A DNA stretch of 64,000 nucleotides, taken from Mesodorylaimus sp. YZB2_4 (Eukaryota; Nematoda; Enoplea; Dorylaimida; Dorylaimidae). Positions 22,901-31,989 of this stretch are shown piece by piece. The stretch is from assembly GCA_030248295.1 (NCBI GenBank), contig JASANH010000986.1, positions 62,001 through 126,000 on the forward strand. Direction: 5' to 3'. Within the stretch, counting starts at the first letter, position 1. Each line of letters opens with the position of its first letter. The notes beneath the pieces are model-generated. The model saw nothing but the letters and a program-made list of their open reading frames with translations. It ran no database searches and had not been told where the DNA came from. The position numbers and the translations under genes were made by a program.

Positions 22901-24207
22901 ACTTGTTCAAACAGCCCGACTTATGTCCTTTAACTGGTGTGAACTTGCATCAGATCCGACACATGGGGAACAGTGTGTCCGTAGTGTCCTTAGTGTCCTT
23001 AAGGTGTGTCCTCAGATGCCCAAGTCAGTAAACCGATTACAGATAATGGGCAGAATCCCTCCACCTCCCTGACCTCCAAGGTCTTTCGTACGTGCAACGC
23101 GTCTCAGCAGAATCCCTAGCTATAATACAGTACATCTGAACCAGCGCACTGATTAGCAGAAGCAGACGACGCTTTTTACGCCCGGAGTATACACATTCTG
23201 TAATTTATGTAACCAGAGCAGCCGGGCGGTGGGAGATGCGAGTGACCAAAGTCTCTGGGAGAAAACTCCGACTGGTGAAAGGACAATCTCGCGACTTCAC
23301 CTGCCTCTGAAACATCAACCAAAGTGACGTCTCCCAACCAGGGGATAGTATTGATTTCCTGACTGGGCTGGTGGCATACATCATACATACGAACTGGTGA
23401 CATGGTGACATACATCAGCAGCATGGTATCTAATCTTTAAGAAGACATCAATTAGTCTTCGTGGTTTTACAATACTGTATCCCCTCACGCAGGTGTGGAC
23501 TTGAGGCTGATTAACCCGATCTCGAGTCGAACATGGGAAGTCCCTAGCATCTGCGTGTGAGACAGGCCTACCCATTGAGCCGCAGGGCTGGCGCACAAGC
23601 CTACTCGTGCAATAATGTATATCGCAAACTGTACAAGCTCGACTGACAATTGTTTGAGCCATGGACTATGTCGAAAGACTTGGTTGGCTGCCTGGGGTTT
23701 TTGGCGTGGTGTAAAAACAGCCGCTCACTCCCTGAAGTAGTATGGAGCCAGTCGTATTACACCTGTTCTTGTTTTACCACATCACCAAGCACTCAACAGC
23801 GCACTCGAGGGTGAAGGGAGACATTGTACAAGAATTTATTTACCGGGCCGCGAGTCGAACACTCGCCCGTTTCACAACCACCAGGCAGACCGAGAACCAA
23901 CTATGACGCTCCAGGCACTAACCATATGAATGAGCGGAGATCACAGAGTCAGAAATAGCTTCAATCTAAAAGGAAATAGCAGTAACCCGCTCTTACTGCG
24001 CTGACTCTTCCCATCAAGTTAACACTCACAAACTTGGGGGCATCACCTGCTAACGGTGAGAGGCATCAAGTTATGGGCTTCCTGTAACGTCATTTATGTT
24101 TCAGGTGCAAGAAATATGGCGTCCCAATAAAAAAGATATACAACAAGACTCAGCGCGAGAAGTTTCGTTGGGCCATAGATACAGTGGCAGCGGATTTCGT
24201 TTTCTAG
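13920..24207 (+). CDS. TOP1: DNA topoisomerase I (type IB), 17 exons
   Basis: Nuclear type IB topoisomerase, which relaxes supercoils by a transient 3'-phosphotyrosyl nick. Coding exons: 13920-13922, 13988-14163, 15094-15209, 15279-15400, 15457-15579, 15633-15820, 15880-15943, 15995-16075, 16136-16279, 21385-21497, 21553-21694, 21753-21867, 21923-22050, 22106-22200, 22252-22330, 22378-22448 and 24105-24207. Phases all agree and give 620 residues. A short lysine-rich N-terminus (about 60, against about 210 in human) precedes the core starting at [15 protein letters not shown]. The five catalytic residues are present: Arg343 (LALRAG), Lys387 (LGKDSIR), Arg445 (KVFRTC), His487 (CNHQRA) and Tyr578 (SKLNYLDPR). 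A charged linker lies between the core and the C-terminal domain. The start ATG abuts the first donor. Intron 9 is 5.1 kb and crowded with mobile elements. Identification is secure; single exon edges could be off by a few bases. Confidence 0.96.
14320..14890 (-). mobile_element. Composite tRNA-SINE block in topoisomerase intron 2
   Basis: Two head-to-tail copies of a repeat share TCATTTC(T/G)TGT, then ACCCTCGAGTG(T/C)GC about 30 bases on, at 14348 and 14490. On the minus strand they carry GGCCCGCGAGTCGAACAC, a B-box-like block. Relatives of this part lie at 23795-23900 (+) and, more weakly, 54970-55080 (+). From 14620 a second block reads CGGCGGGAGATAGTCGAGAC, then AAAACTCCGACTGG, with a partner at 23216-23350. 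Confidence 0.6.
17090..17452 (+). mobile_element. tRNA-derived SINE, family A, copy 2
   Basis: Starts CCGCGGTGGTGCAGCGG, with B box GGTTCGATCC at 17164-17173, and ends GTGCCGGTCCCCGC. It is the best preserved member and lies in topoisomerase intron 9 in the same orientation as the gene. Internal polymerase III type A and B boxes about 60 bases apart support descent from a tRNA. Confidence 0.75.
17567..17700 (+). mobile_element. Second tRNA-like SINE type
   Basis: Begins GAGCCGCGGTGGCTCAGTTG, an A-box-like start, with GGTATTCGATGGCG about 110 bases later as a weak B box. It shares its first 16 bases with 2331-2346 on the minus strand. Confidence 0.5.
17889..18170 (+). pseudogene. Harbinger-associated Myb/SANT-like protein, frameshifted
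   Basis: ATG 17889 opens [14 protein letters not shown]. After about 25 codons the frame shifts, and the next frame gives a Myb/SANT-like helix domain: [18 protein letters not shown], then [19 protein letters not shown] and [10 protein letters not shown]. This trihelix/NAIF1-type domain accompanies PIF/Harbinger transposases. The frameshift near 17965 and the antisense transposase fragment that follows show a dead element. It lies in topoisomerase intron 9. Confidence 0.65.
18160..18462 (-). pseudogene. PIF/Harbinger transposase C-terminal fragment
   Basis: On the minus strand, [20 protein letters not shown] and the later [14 protein letters not shown], then CVLQNIAR, match the last third of HARBI1-type DDE nucleases. 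The Asp of GDSGYPL and the Glu of the VER motif correspond to the second and third catalytic acids. The first two thirds are missing. It faces the Myb/SANT gene, the convergent arrangement of many Harbinger elements, with the intervening DNA deleted. Confidence 0.8.
18471..18628. repeat. TTAGGAC/GTCCTAA motif-rich repeat
   Basis: TTAGGAC or its complement GTCCTAA occurs about seven times in 150 bases, including two blocks joined by CTGATTGTGAAA. It sits between the Harbinger and LINE remnants. Sequence of similar character appears at 22975-23035 and 34770-34870. Confidence 0.6.
18630..19690 (-). mobile_element. Non-LTR retrotransposon (LINE) reverse-transcriptase fragment
   Basis: In minus-strand order: a linker region with [14 protein letters not shown] and [14 protein letters not shown] (about 19550-19400), then [17 protein letters not shown] and [16 protein letters not shown] (about 19215-19100), then [20 protein letters not shown] and [14 protein letters not shown] (about 18930-18700). 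These are conserved reverse-transcriptase blocks of the Jockey/CR1-like LINE group. The fragment ends before the YADD catalytic block, and the frames are interrupted. It lies inside topoisomerase intron 9. Confidence 0.85.
19960..20062 (+). repeat. GATCG-type repeat, forward copy
   Basis: This contains CACGACCAGATCGGAT and later ATCAGATCAGATCGGATCGG. The reverse complement of 21000-21180 carries CACGGCCAGATCGGAT and CGGATCGGATC in the same order, so the two are an inverted pair about 1 kb apart. Confidence 0.6.
20123..20152. repeat. AT-rich hairpin after a poly-C tract
   Basis: ATGATAAATA, a five-base loop and TATTTATTATCAT can fold with a two-base bulge. It directly follows a run of about ten C at 20111. 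Confidence 0.5.
21000..21180 (-). repeat. GATCG-type repeat, reverse copy
   Basis: Partner of 19960-20062 in the opposite orientation, about 200 bp before topoisomerase exon 10. Confidence 0.6.
22730..22940 (+). repeat. Dispersed repeat, copy at topoisomerase intron 16
   Basis: TTGGCCTAC, ATGTTAGACGA, GCAGGCATCAAATCACGCCC and CACATAACTTGTTCAAACAG occur in this order. The same blocks occur in the same order on the minus strand from 29650 to 29437. Confidence 0.75.
23069..23103 (+). repeat. 35-bp copy of topoisomerase exon 12 inside intron 16
   Basis: The 35 bases are identical to 21795-21829, coding sequence around the catalytic arginine. The copy is bracketed by the direct repeat CAGAATCCCT (23051-23060 and 23108-23117). 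Confidence 0.9.
23210..23360 (+). mobile_element. Repeat shared with topoisomerase intron 2
   Basis: GCCGGGCGGTGGGAGAT, AAAACTCCGACTGG, TCTCGCGACT and CTGAAACATCAACC follow the same order as at 14629-14740. It is probably part of a SINE body. Confidence 0.65.
23460..23605 (-). mobile_element. tRNA-like SINE, third type
   Basis: On the minus strand, GCGGCTCAATGGGTAGGC (A-box-like) is followed about 35 bases later by GTTCGACTCGAGATC (B-box-like). Both internal promoter blocks of a tRNA gene are present, but no cloverleaf is intact. Confidence 0.6.
23795..23900 (+). mobile_element. SINE fragment related to 14476-14545
   Basis: GCGCACTCGAGGGTGAAGGG, then ACCGGGCCGCGAGTCGAACAC, reproduce the minus strand of the intron 2 block. 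Confidence 0.6.
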
Positions 24208-24309
24208 GTTCTTAAATGCGCTTCTATTTGTCTAGGCTTTTGTCAGAGACTACTCACGTACTTCCTAACTACTCACTGTGGGTTGCGGCGTGCTCTTTAT
24301 TGCATTTAT

Positions 24310-24315
24310 AATAAA
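24310..24315 (+). terminator. Polyadenylation signal of topoisomerase I
   Basis: A canonical AATAAA lies 103 bases after the TAG stop, followed by GT-rich sequence (GTATTATGTCTGAAGTGG). Confidence 0.7.
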
Positions 24316-25298
24316 GATTGGAGCGATGTATTATGTCTGAAGTGGAGCTAAGATGCAAAGAAAACTAAACTTTGCTTTTTTGGTTTTGACTCTCCAACAT
24401 GCTTTTTTTCGCCCCCCCCCCACCCCTACGTGACTGCAACCTAGGACAGAATCAATTTTCCTGCTCGATTCCTCACCCTAGTAGCCCTTCGCAGTGAATA
24501 GCTACCATTAATACCCCAGGATCATATTTTTTCAAACGGGCCAAAGAAGGAGAAACTTCTCGAGAGGAGAAGTTTCAATTATCCAACTCTGGGCACTTCC
24601 CCACAGTAATAGGCGTGGACAGGTCTCTCCGCACCTTTCAGTGCATTGGTTCAGGGAACCGGTCCACCGAGGGATACACCACTTAGCAAAGTCACCCTTG
24701 CAGAACCTGGAATTCACTTCATATGCATGCTTTCTATCTTCACCCTCTCCTCTCGAAAAGATGGCAGGGCGTCCATGGGAAAGGCACGCAGGCCCCTCAA
24801 AGATCCAGTTGGATCTATTTTCAAAGTGAACATGGGTCCCTTGGGGTCTTTCATGCGTTCTATGAAGGGTGTTCGAGGGGCCCAAACTATCACGAATCAT
24901 GCGGCCTCCTATATTTGATTGAAAAAGTACGTCACCCAGGCTTTATGGATCGCTGCAGCATCTTGTCATGTTTTGGCTGCCTACCTGGGTGAGGTTGTAG
25001 GTCTCAAGTATGGGTAAAATTGACCAGAAAAACCTGTCTTTAGCTCGGCATTACCACAGACTGAACAAGATCGCGGTCCAAAGCTCATGTAAGCCGGACT
25101 CGTTCTCATGCCGATCTCCGCAAACCCGAAACTCACTCTTACTACTTTACGCACAGCCAAGTGCCGGCTTTTCGGCGGGAGCGTCGCAGAAGAACGGAAC
25201 AGCGTATCGCGGGCTGGTTGCTTGGTCGGTGGATATCGTATTTTTCAATTCAAGTTCAATTCAATTCAATCAATTCACAGTCAAAAAATTTAATCAGC
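24316..25298. other. Spacer between topoisomerase I and the ZHP-3-like gene
   Basis: No gene is supported. Features seen: a poly-C run at 24412-24421; a perfect inverted repeat GAAACTTCTC / GAGAAGTTTC around 24553-24578 whose spacing resembles heat-shock elements; and three overlapping frames at 24640-24990 that read open but match nothing. The promoter of the RING gene should lie just before 25299, where the sequence is CAATT/CAATTCAAT-rich. Confidence 0.45.
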
Positions 25299-27409
25299 AT
25301 GGAATTTGTTCATTGCAACGCGTGCATTGAGCTGCCCGATAAAAATACGTTTCGAAACTTTCTTATGTCTACGTGCGGCCACATTGTCTGCTTGCGTTGC
25401 CGAGAAAGAGGTACAGTAAGGAAATTTTGTCGCCATGGAAGAAAACCTACCTAAAGATTACTCTGTTATTTTAGCTGGCGATCAATGCTTAATTTGCAGC
25501 AAAAAATGCAAATTCATGGAAATTGGCAAGGTAAGATATGTACTGTAATTCATCTTATGCAATAGGCTGATTCCATGTACTCTTTGGTCTGTACGAGGAA
25601 TTTCTATCCATTACCGATGCAGTATCACAAATTTTTAAGTAAAATAAGCCCGAGAAAACAAATGGTTCATGTCTCGTTGGCTAATGTTTATGGCAAGGAA
25701 TAGCCTACTGTACCTGATCGGAAAAGCCGAAATTTGTGTTTCACTGATTTGTCTCCTGATTTTGTTTCTAATTTGTCGCTTTGTCAATTTTAAGCAGTAA
25801 TTTTTGATGGGAAATGGGAAAAAGCTTTTCACCTTCCATGTCTAACTAAAGTAGCACTCGACAGCTATAAGACGCAGAAAACCTGACGGATGATTGAAGT
25901 GATAGAGATGAAGGAAGGGATTTATTTGCTAATTTGTGCCTACTTCTCTGCTTTTTTGCTTGCCTGATTTTGAATGCAATCATAAATATTGCACTAAAAA
26001 TTATCCGAGGAAAGGGAATATTTGGCTCTATATTATCTGGCTACAGGGTAGGCTGTGCATAGGTCATCTATAGCGAATGAAGAAAGCTCTTTTTAAAGAT
26101 CCCGGTCCCTATCCTGGACAGGATTCAGCGAGTCCCGATCCAGAAAAAAGTGATCCGACTGAGTTATTTTACGTCCACAAGTTCGTGACGTACCTGTTTG
26201 TTAGTCAGGACAGGCTGCTGTTTGAGTTACGTACATAACTCGGGAAGTCTTCGTCAGTCATAAATAGCTGATTTATCTACACTATAGTACACCGATTCGC
26301 CATATTTTTTCAGCTGAATCCTTCGATGCGTGTCATGTTTATGGAACCAACAGTTTTCGCGAAAAAACAACATCGTCAACTTGTGGAACTGCTCGATTTT
26401 CAAAGTATACATCGAAGCCGATACGTACAGTATCTACATCATCAAGTAGGCCAATAAAATGGGTCGCCTTTCCTCGGAGGACTTCTGTATAATAACACAA
26501 CGTTTAGATGAAAAAGGCTCGCGCGTTACATCAAATACTGGAGAAATATGACAAAAAGCGACGTCATCTTGAAAGGTACGGGTGACCGTTCTAAAATTTC
26601 GAACCAGCTTTCTCAATAAAAAAATGTTTTCTTAGGGAAAATCATAAATTGAAAACTCAACTGGCGCCATTTAAACAGCAACTATTGCGTGCATCTGTTC
26701 CGCGTTCGCCACGGTAAGAAATACGCGACCGAATCTTCATTTATAATTACAATTTCCTGTTCTTTCTAGGATGATGCCGGGTCACTTTGGAATTGACGGA
26801 ATGTCGGGTATGTCGAATTTGCGCGTTTGACTTGACTTTGTCAAATGTAGGACTAATCGATTACAGGTAATGCTATGACTGGATTCGCTTCTGCTACGTA
26901 CGCAACAATGGAATCTAATTCAAGCCTGCCCTTGGGCACTGAGGTTAGAACGTCTCAGATTTGCAACATGTGGAAAAAACTGATAATTTTGTATTTCGCT
27001 TGCAGGCTTCAAATTTTCAAAACGGTCAGCCAGGTACCTATCATCTCGGTTCATCTACTATCACGCCTTATTTGGACTCGTCTATGTCGTCGCCTCAAAC
27101 CGAATTTAGTGGATTTTATAACGCGAACATGTCGAGGCGGTGAGTTCACAGCCAGTTTTTGTCAGCTAGTGTTAAAAAAACTTGTGGATTTATTTTATAG
27201 ACCATCAGCAGTTGGTGGTGCATTCAATCCTGCTTCGAAAAACGATATTTCGGCGGTGACATTGGGTGCACATAATCTGTCTCGTTCGGCAATTTATTCT
27301 CAAAACGAATTGCTCAATATGAGCAAAGTAACAACTGCATTTGTAAGTGCTATTGCTCATTTTTAATTTGACAATTTGACAATTTTTTCTTTTTTAGAAG
27401 AGACTGTAG
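25299..27409 (+). CDS. ZHP-3/RNF212-like meiotic RING finger protein
   Basis: Ten exons (25299-25410, 25475-25530, 26314-26424, 26508-26575, 26636-26713, 26771-26808, 26867-26943, 27006-27139, 27201-27342, 27398-27409) join in frame to 275 residues. Residues 1-57 hold a RING of the ZIP3/RNF212 type: CNAC, CGHIVC, LRC and CLIC, then CKFMEIG. A helical, basic, coiled-coil region follows (FAKKQHRQLVELLDFQ to MKKARALHQILEKYDKKRR), and a Ser/Asn/Thr/Gly-rich tail completes the layout. Family members (Zip3, ZHP-3, Vilya/Nenya, RNF212) act on the synaptonemal complex as SUMO or ubiquitin ligases that choose crossover sites. The donors GTACAG after exons 1 and 3 are unusual but are the only ones keeping the frame. 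The long introns 2 (783 bp) and 8 hold no recognised repeat. Confidence 0.82.
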
Positions 27410-29436
27410 AAGAAGAGAAGTCAAAATGGCGAGAGAAATGTGTCTGTTAAAGCTTACTCTCCTCAACAGAAGGAACATGTCAGTTCTTCAGAAATTCTAG
27501 TAAATTTTAGCTTGCTTTTTTGCTTCACTGTTCACGCGAGTCAAGTTCACTGTAGTTAGGTGTTACTTTAATTCATTTTAAAGTTTTGTTCTTTCTAGTT
27601 CTTAAACGAAGTCTGAGGTCTCGTTTTTGATGTTAAGACGATGATTATGCTGAGAGCGATGAATCCTGCGTAGGTAAAGTTTTTTGTTTCGATTTAGACC
27701 CCGCATAAAATTCTGAAATTCACGTGGATGCTCAGGCTGCAAGCGTGGCGTTCTTTGATCAGCTGCTTTTTTTCCGATAGGTTTTTGGAAAGGCAACAAT
27801 AGGGAATAGAGTAAAATAAAACTGCCTCTGCTATCCTTCTTTGTGCAGGTTTCCTTGGTCGATGCCTTTTTTGGGGGCCCACACTTATCGTTTGTCAGCC
27901 AGAGCAGTCAAACCTTAAAAGCATGGTTGTGCAGGGCCAGCACTCACAGCAGCGTTCCTCCCTGTGTCTCCACCCGAGGGCATACTGACCTCCTGTTCGG
28001 TAGCTGAGAGTCTACGTTTTGTGACACCGTCTCTCCACTCGAAGAGCAACCCATGGCCTGGCGTGCAAGGTCAGCGAGGGTTTATGCTTCGCAAACCGAC
28101 CTCCGTCACTGGGGATCAAACCCCGGACGAGTCCAGCCACTCGCTTCCCAGCAATACGGAGAAATGAGACGAGTGCCAAACCGCTGCACTACCGCCGGTT
28201 TGTTCGAATGGTTGCAGTGCGTATTACAATCTCATCGACGGGCTTCTATCGACAGATCATTATAATAAACAGCAACAAATGGCCACGGACTCGAAGTGAG
28301 ACCGTGATAATGAACAAGTGCAGTATACCTGCTTCTATACCCTAATTTTAGGACCGCGTGGCAGGAATGAGTGCCCCGAGCGATGCGCCCAATATCAACA
28401 ATTATCATCGCGTGATCTTCGTAATAATTCTGGCGGAAGGGGCCATCCATAAAGAAGTCGGACGTCTATGTGTAGTTTTTTGGTGATCGTATTTTTGTGT
28501 GATAGCACTTTTCATTTGTTGGGAGCACTGCACTGCACTTCACCTCATTTTGCACATTTTGTGTTAGGACCATGCCATGTGTGATGAAGTGGGCTGGCTG
28601 GACACACGCCTGGTAAGAACTGATCTGTCAGAGCAAATACAAACACCAAGAAAAACAGGTCCAAATCAGTGGCACAGGCAGAATGACTTAATGAAAAAAT
28701 GGGCTACAGCACGGGGCTTAGCCAATGACCCAAAACAAATTACTTGTGCATACCTAATTAACATGACAAACTGGACCTATTCTAATGAGTGCGGATCCAT
28801 TCGTGATTATGGCCTGACACCTTGCTTGTCATAGGAAGTGATCGGCCATGGAAAATTGCGCGGGAGAATTCGACTCCACACACACGCCAGGGACTAAAAT
28901 GCAAGCGTCCTTACTCATCATTTCTTCTTCGTAGTCCATGGTTCTGGTTGATATCGTTCTGTCTTGGTGGGGTTGGACCTCAGACTATCACCTCGACTCT
29001 GCGTTGGTGCCTTTGATCGACTGGACTTGGAACTTGTTGATGTTGATGCTGTGGGCATAGCTGCTGGTGCGGCTGATACAGCCATTGTCGAAGGAGGCTG
29101 TTGGAGTGGTTTGCTCGATACAATCCTGGTCAGTGGTGATATTATGGGCTTCACTGACTTGACGGGTGATAATGGCGGCGTCAGGAATTGGGCGTGGACG
29201 TGATAGTCAGCGCAGAAGCCGCAGGAGTTCGCTTGGACGGAGCGAGTCATATTTATGATGGCTGCACTGGTCATACGATCAGTCAATGCCGCGCGTTAGT
29301 GACCGCCAAACAATATTTCGCTTAAAACGGCACTAATGGATGCTTGCATTGGGGAAAAACCGACCATGTTCAGATCAATTGTCGGCTCTATCTCGGTGCT
29401 AAAAACCACCTGAACGGCCAAGAACCGGTCAACGTT
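27410..29436. other. Repeat-rich spacer with no supported gene
   Basis: It contains a SINE (separate entry) and a gag-like zinc knuckle near 29.36 kb. Open stretches at 27602-27880 (-) and 28577-28834 (+) look mildly protein-like but show no motif or joined exons, and I leave them unassigned. Confidence 0.5.
27925..28200 (-). mobile_element. tRNA-derived SINE, family A, copy 3
   Basis: Minus strand: CCGGCGGTAGTGCAGCGG, B-box-like GGTTTGATCC, then AACCCTCGCTGACCTTGC, TCGAGTGGAGAGACGG and GTGGAGACACAGG, in the same order as copies 1 and 2 but with an internal deletion of about 80 bases. Confidence 0.7.
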
Positions 29437-29480
29437 AAAGAAAATAAGTCGAGCTGTTTGAACAAGTTATGTGGCCGCCA
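29341..29480 (+). pseudogene. Degenerate CCHC zinc knuckle (retroelement gag remnant)
   Basis: The frame from 29341 reads CLHWGKTDHVQINC, which fits C-x2-C-x4-H-x4-C except that the second Cys is Trp. It continues open for about 45 residues to 29480, where it enters the dispersed repeat shared with 22.9 kb. No other gag or pol parts are seen. Confidence 0.5.
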
Positions 29481-29655
29481 AGGTTGATAATTTAGTGTAC
29501 CTGCCCAATGTTTTCACGGCTAAACCCTTTTGTTCTCTGCCTCTGCGCGTCCATAATCAATAAGGCGCAGCGGGGCGTGATTTGATGCCTGCCAAAATCT
29601 TTTACCTCGTCTAACATAAGCCGTAGGCCAAAAGTTGAAGCCACATGCTAAATAA
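29437..29655 (-). repeat. Dispersed repeat, second copy
   Basis: Inverted relative to 22730-22940; the blocks ATGTTAGACGAGGTA, GGCAGGCATCAAATCACGCC and GCGGCCACATAACTTGTTC occur in the same order on the minus strand. Confidence 0.75.
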
Positions 29656-29799
29656 AACGTTGAGCTTGCAGCAGGCATACAATTGTAAAGTTCAAGAATA
29701 CAGTACGGTACAGTATGCGGCTTGCTCAAAAAAGTCCAAACAATTTGTTCGAGAAGAGAATCGAACCCAGAACTTGTATGACATATGTTTCTATGTAAA

Positions 29800-29844
29800 C
29801 CCACCGCGTTCATCACCCGCAGTGCTGGTGATAAACGCGGTGGG
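29800..29844. repeat. 18-bp stem hairpin
   Basis: CCCACCGCGTTCATCACC and GGTGATAAACGCGGTGGG form an 18-bp stem with a single C:A mismatch and the nine-base loop CGCAGTGCT. On the minus strand it is followed about 40 bases later by GGGTTCGATTCTC, a B-box-like block. Confidence 0.8.
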
Positions 29845-30411
29845 TACAACAGGGTAACGGTTATTTCCACATGCAGAAGCAAGGGGATTAGCTCAGAGCT
29901 AATGATGACTGGCGCCGTGCATCGTAGTGCCTCTAGACTGAGTAATCCGACTTTAGACACAATCGACCCTCACCCGCAGTGAAGTATAAATTCGCCTTAC
30001 GATCTGTTTTATCAGTTCCTGATGATGTCTAGATAAGACGAAACGTCAAAAATAGAAAGTATAATAAATATGTCTTATTTGAGTAAGTTATTGGTCTTTT
30101 TGCTCCTTTGGAAGTAAGCAATTGCAGAAAGAGCTAATCAGTCAAGAAAATGATCCTTATATGCTTTCAGAGGAAGATGCGCTGGCTTGGCACTAGCTAT
30201 CTCGATGACGGCGTACCAGGTAATGATCACGAACGTACCCAATATACGAATCTCTTATCGACACGAAAGACACGGAGACACGGAGAATTAAACGCTGTTA
30301 TTTCGTTGGATATCTGCAATACGCCTTCTGGAAAATAGAAAGACCGAGTAGGGACGTCTGAGCGGGATGTACATAGTGCGTGCTGAATGAAGGACAGTTA
30401 AGGAACATGAT

Positions 30412-30660
30412 ATATGTACTGTTTTTCTTTTTCTTTTTGGTGGAATTTCAAATGAAAACGGTTTCTTGGGCGTAGTCGTGCTTTTTTATATGTCGAGTTA
30501 GAAAAGCGATAGACAAACTTTTGTGGGATTTTACCGTCTCGTGCCTTGAGGCGCTCATGGAGATTGTGCGCTCAGCTCTCGCGTCCATTGTTTGCATTGT
30601 GTGGCGTATAGTCTAATATGTATACGATGAGTGGTCTTGAGGTAATGGATGGCACTCACA
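30412..30660 (+). repeat. Left inverted repeat around the phosphatase pseudogene
   Basis: Blocks TGTCGAGTTAGAAA, GCGATAGAC, TTTTACCGTCTCGTGCCTT, AGGCGCTCATGGAGATTGT, GCGTATAG and TGGTC(T/C)TGAG occur in the same order in the reverse complement of 33255-33530. The inner end (GTGGTCTTGAG...GGATGGCA) is tandemly repeated at 30760-30840. Confidence 0.85.
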
Positions 30661-31989
30661 GGACTATGCAGGATGAGAAAAATACTGACCACCCTCTCCA
30701 CTCGCCTGTCGACTGGTTCGTCCTTCTTGGGACTGGCGTATAGCAATATTTACTGTATAGCAGATGAATCGTGGTCTTGAGTTGATGGATGCCACCCATA
30801 GGACCATACAGGATGATAAAAATGCCAAGCTTCCCTCTCCACCCCTATCACCTGATCCCTTCGATCCTGCACTTGCTTCATCTTAACTTATGGGCTGCCT
30901 TTGTGTAATTTGAAAAATATCTCTTACGGCTGCACATTCGAGTTTGAACCATGGAATCTGCAAATGCAGCACGGGAAAAGGCCGCACTTTTGAAGATACT
31001 ATAGCTGATCGTGAGTAAGACCGTGAAGATCTTTTTCTTTTTGCGGTCAAGAACGGATCCCTAAATCCAGTTCACCTATCTCTGGGAATTGTACTGCATC
31101 GGTCTCCTGTTTTTTTCTCAAACACACAGACACGAGCTGGGTTTTTTGGCACAAAACCGTGCAACACGTCCCATCAAAAATGAATCGCTTAGAGCGCACA
31201 GAATGTCTGCCCTATCAACAATGTAGTTACCTACAGTATGCCGAGACTCATTTTGGTCCACTCTGGGCTTTCGCTCCAAACAGTCATTAGTGTTCACACC
31301 CGCTACCCCCTGATCACACAAGAAGGCATTTTGGCACAAAACATGGACCATCAGATCACGAGTACGCACAAAATCACATCATCATTGCACTAGCCATCCT
31401 CCACGGCCACGATCAACTGCCCAACTCGCTCGATGGGTAAGCGTGTTTGAGTGTGGTGTACATAGTACCAAGAGCAACTACGTTACATCAGCTCAGTCTT
31501 ACCTGGATGGAAAGATATCCTATCTATTTTTGGAGTGCATAGCTCTGATTCCGCCTCCGAGTTCAGAGCGCTCAGCCTTGTTTCTGACCTCGATGCGGAG
31601 GACACCTCCTCGAACTTATCAAAATCAGAATCCTGCTCAAAATTGGAATCCTGAACAGAATCTTTATAACCTCAATACGATTATTACCACCGTGAGCACC
31701 AGGCCCCACTGGACGCGCAGCCTGGTCCGTTAGAGTGCGAACCTACTCCAGCTGATGCATATCGTCGCGCTCCCTCTGCTGCTGATCGCGAATGAACTGC
31801 ATAACGTTAGCAGCATAAACAATCTGTCTGCTGTTGTTTTTTCTCAAACACAAAGACAAGATTTAGCTTTTCTTGTACAAAACCGAGCAAACTGATCATC
31901 ATTACGATGCACATTACGACACGGATGCACAGTACGACCGCGCACAAAAGTCATCGTCGTCATCTCCCAACTCCTCGTGCACAGGTTCT
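30661..31989. other. Left interior of the inverted-repeat segment
   Basis: No gene is supported. A block containing CTCAAACACA(C/A)AGACA(C/A)GA and ACAAAACCG occurs at 31107-31165 and again at 31835-31890, with a shorter GGCACAAAAC echo at 31332. The second copy directly follows the phosphatase 3' end, so these may be duplicated 3' UTR pieces. Confidence 0.5.

Noticed and set aside
24640..24990. Gene between topoisomerase I and the ZHP-3-like gene
   Set aside because: Both strands and several frames are open together without motif or splice structure, so none can be preferred.
29750..29850. Functional tRNA gene near the hairpin
   Set aside because: There is a B-box-like block but no matching A box, acceptor stem or anticodon arm at the right distance.
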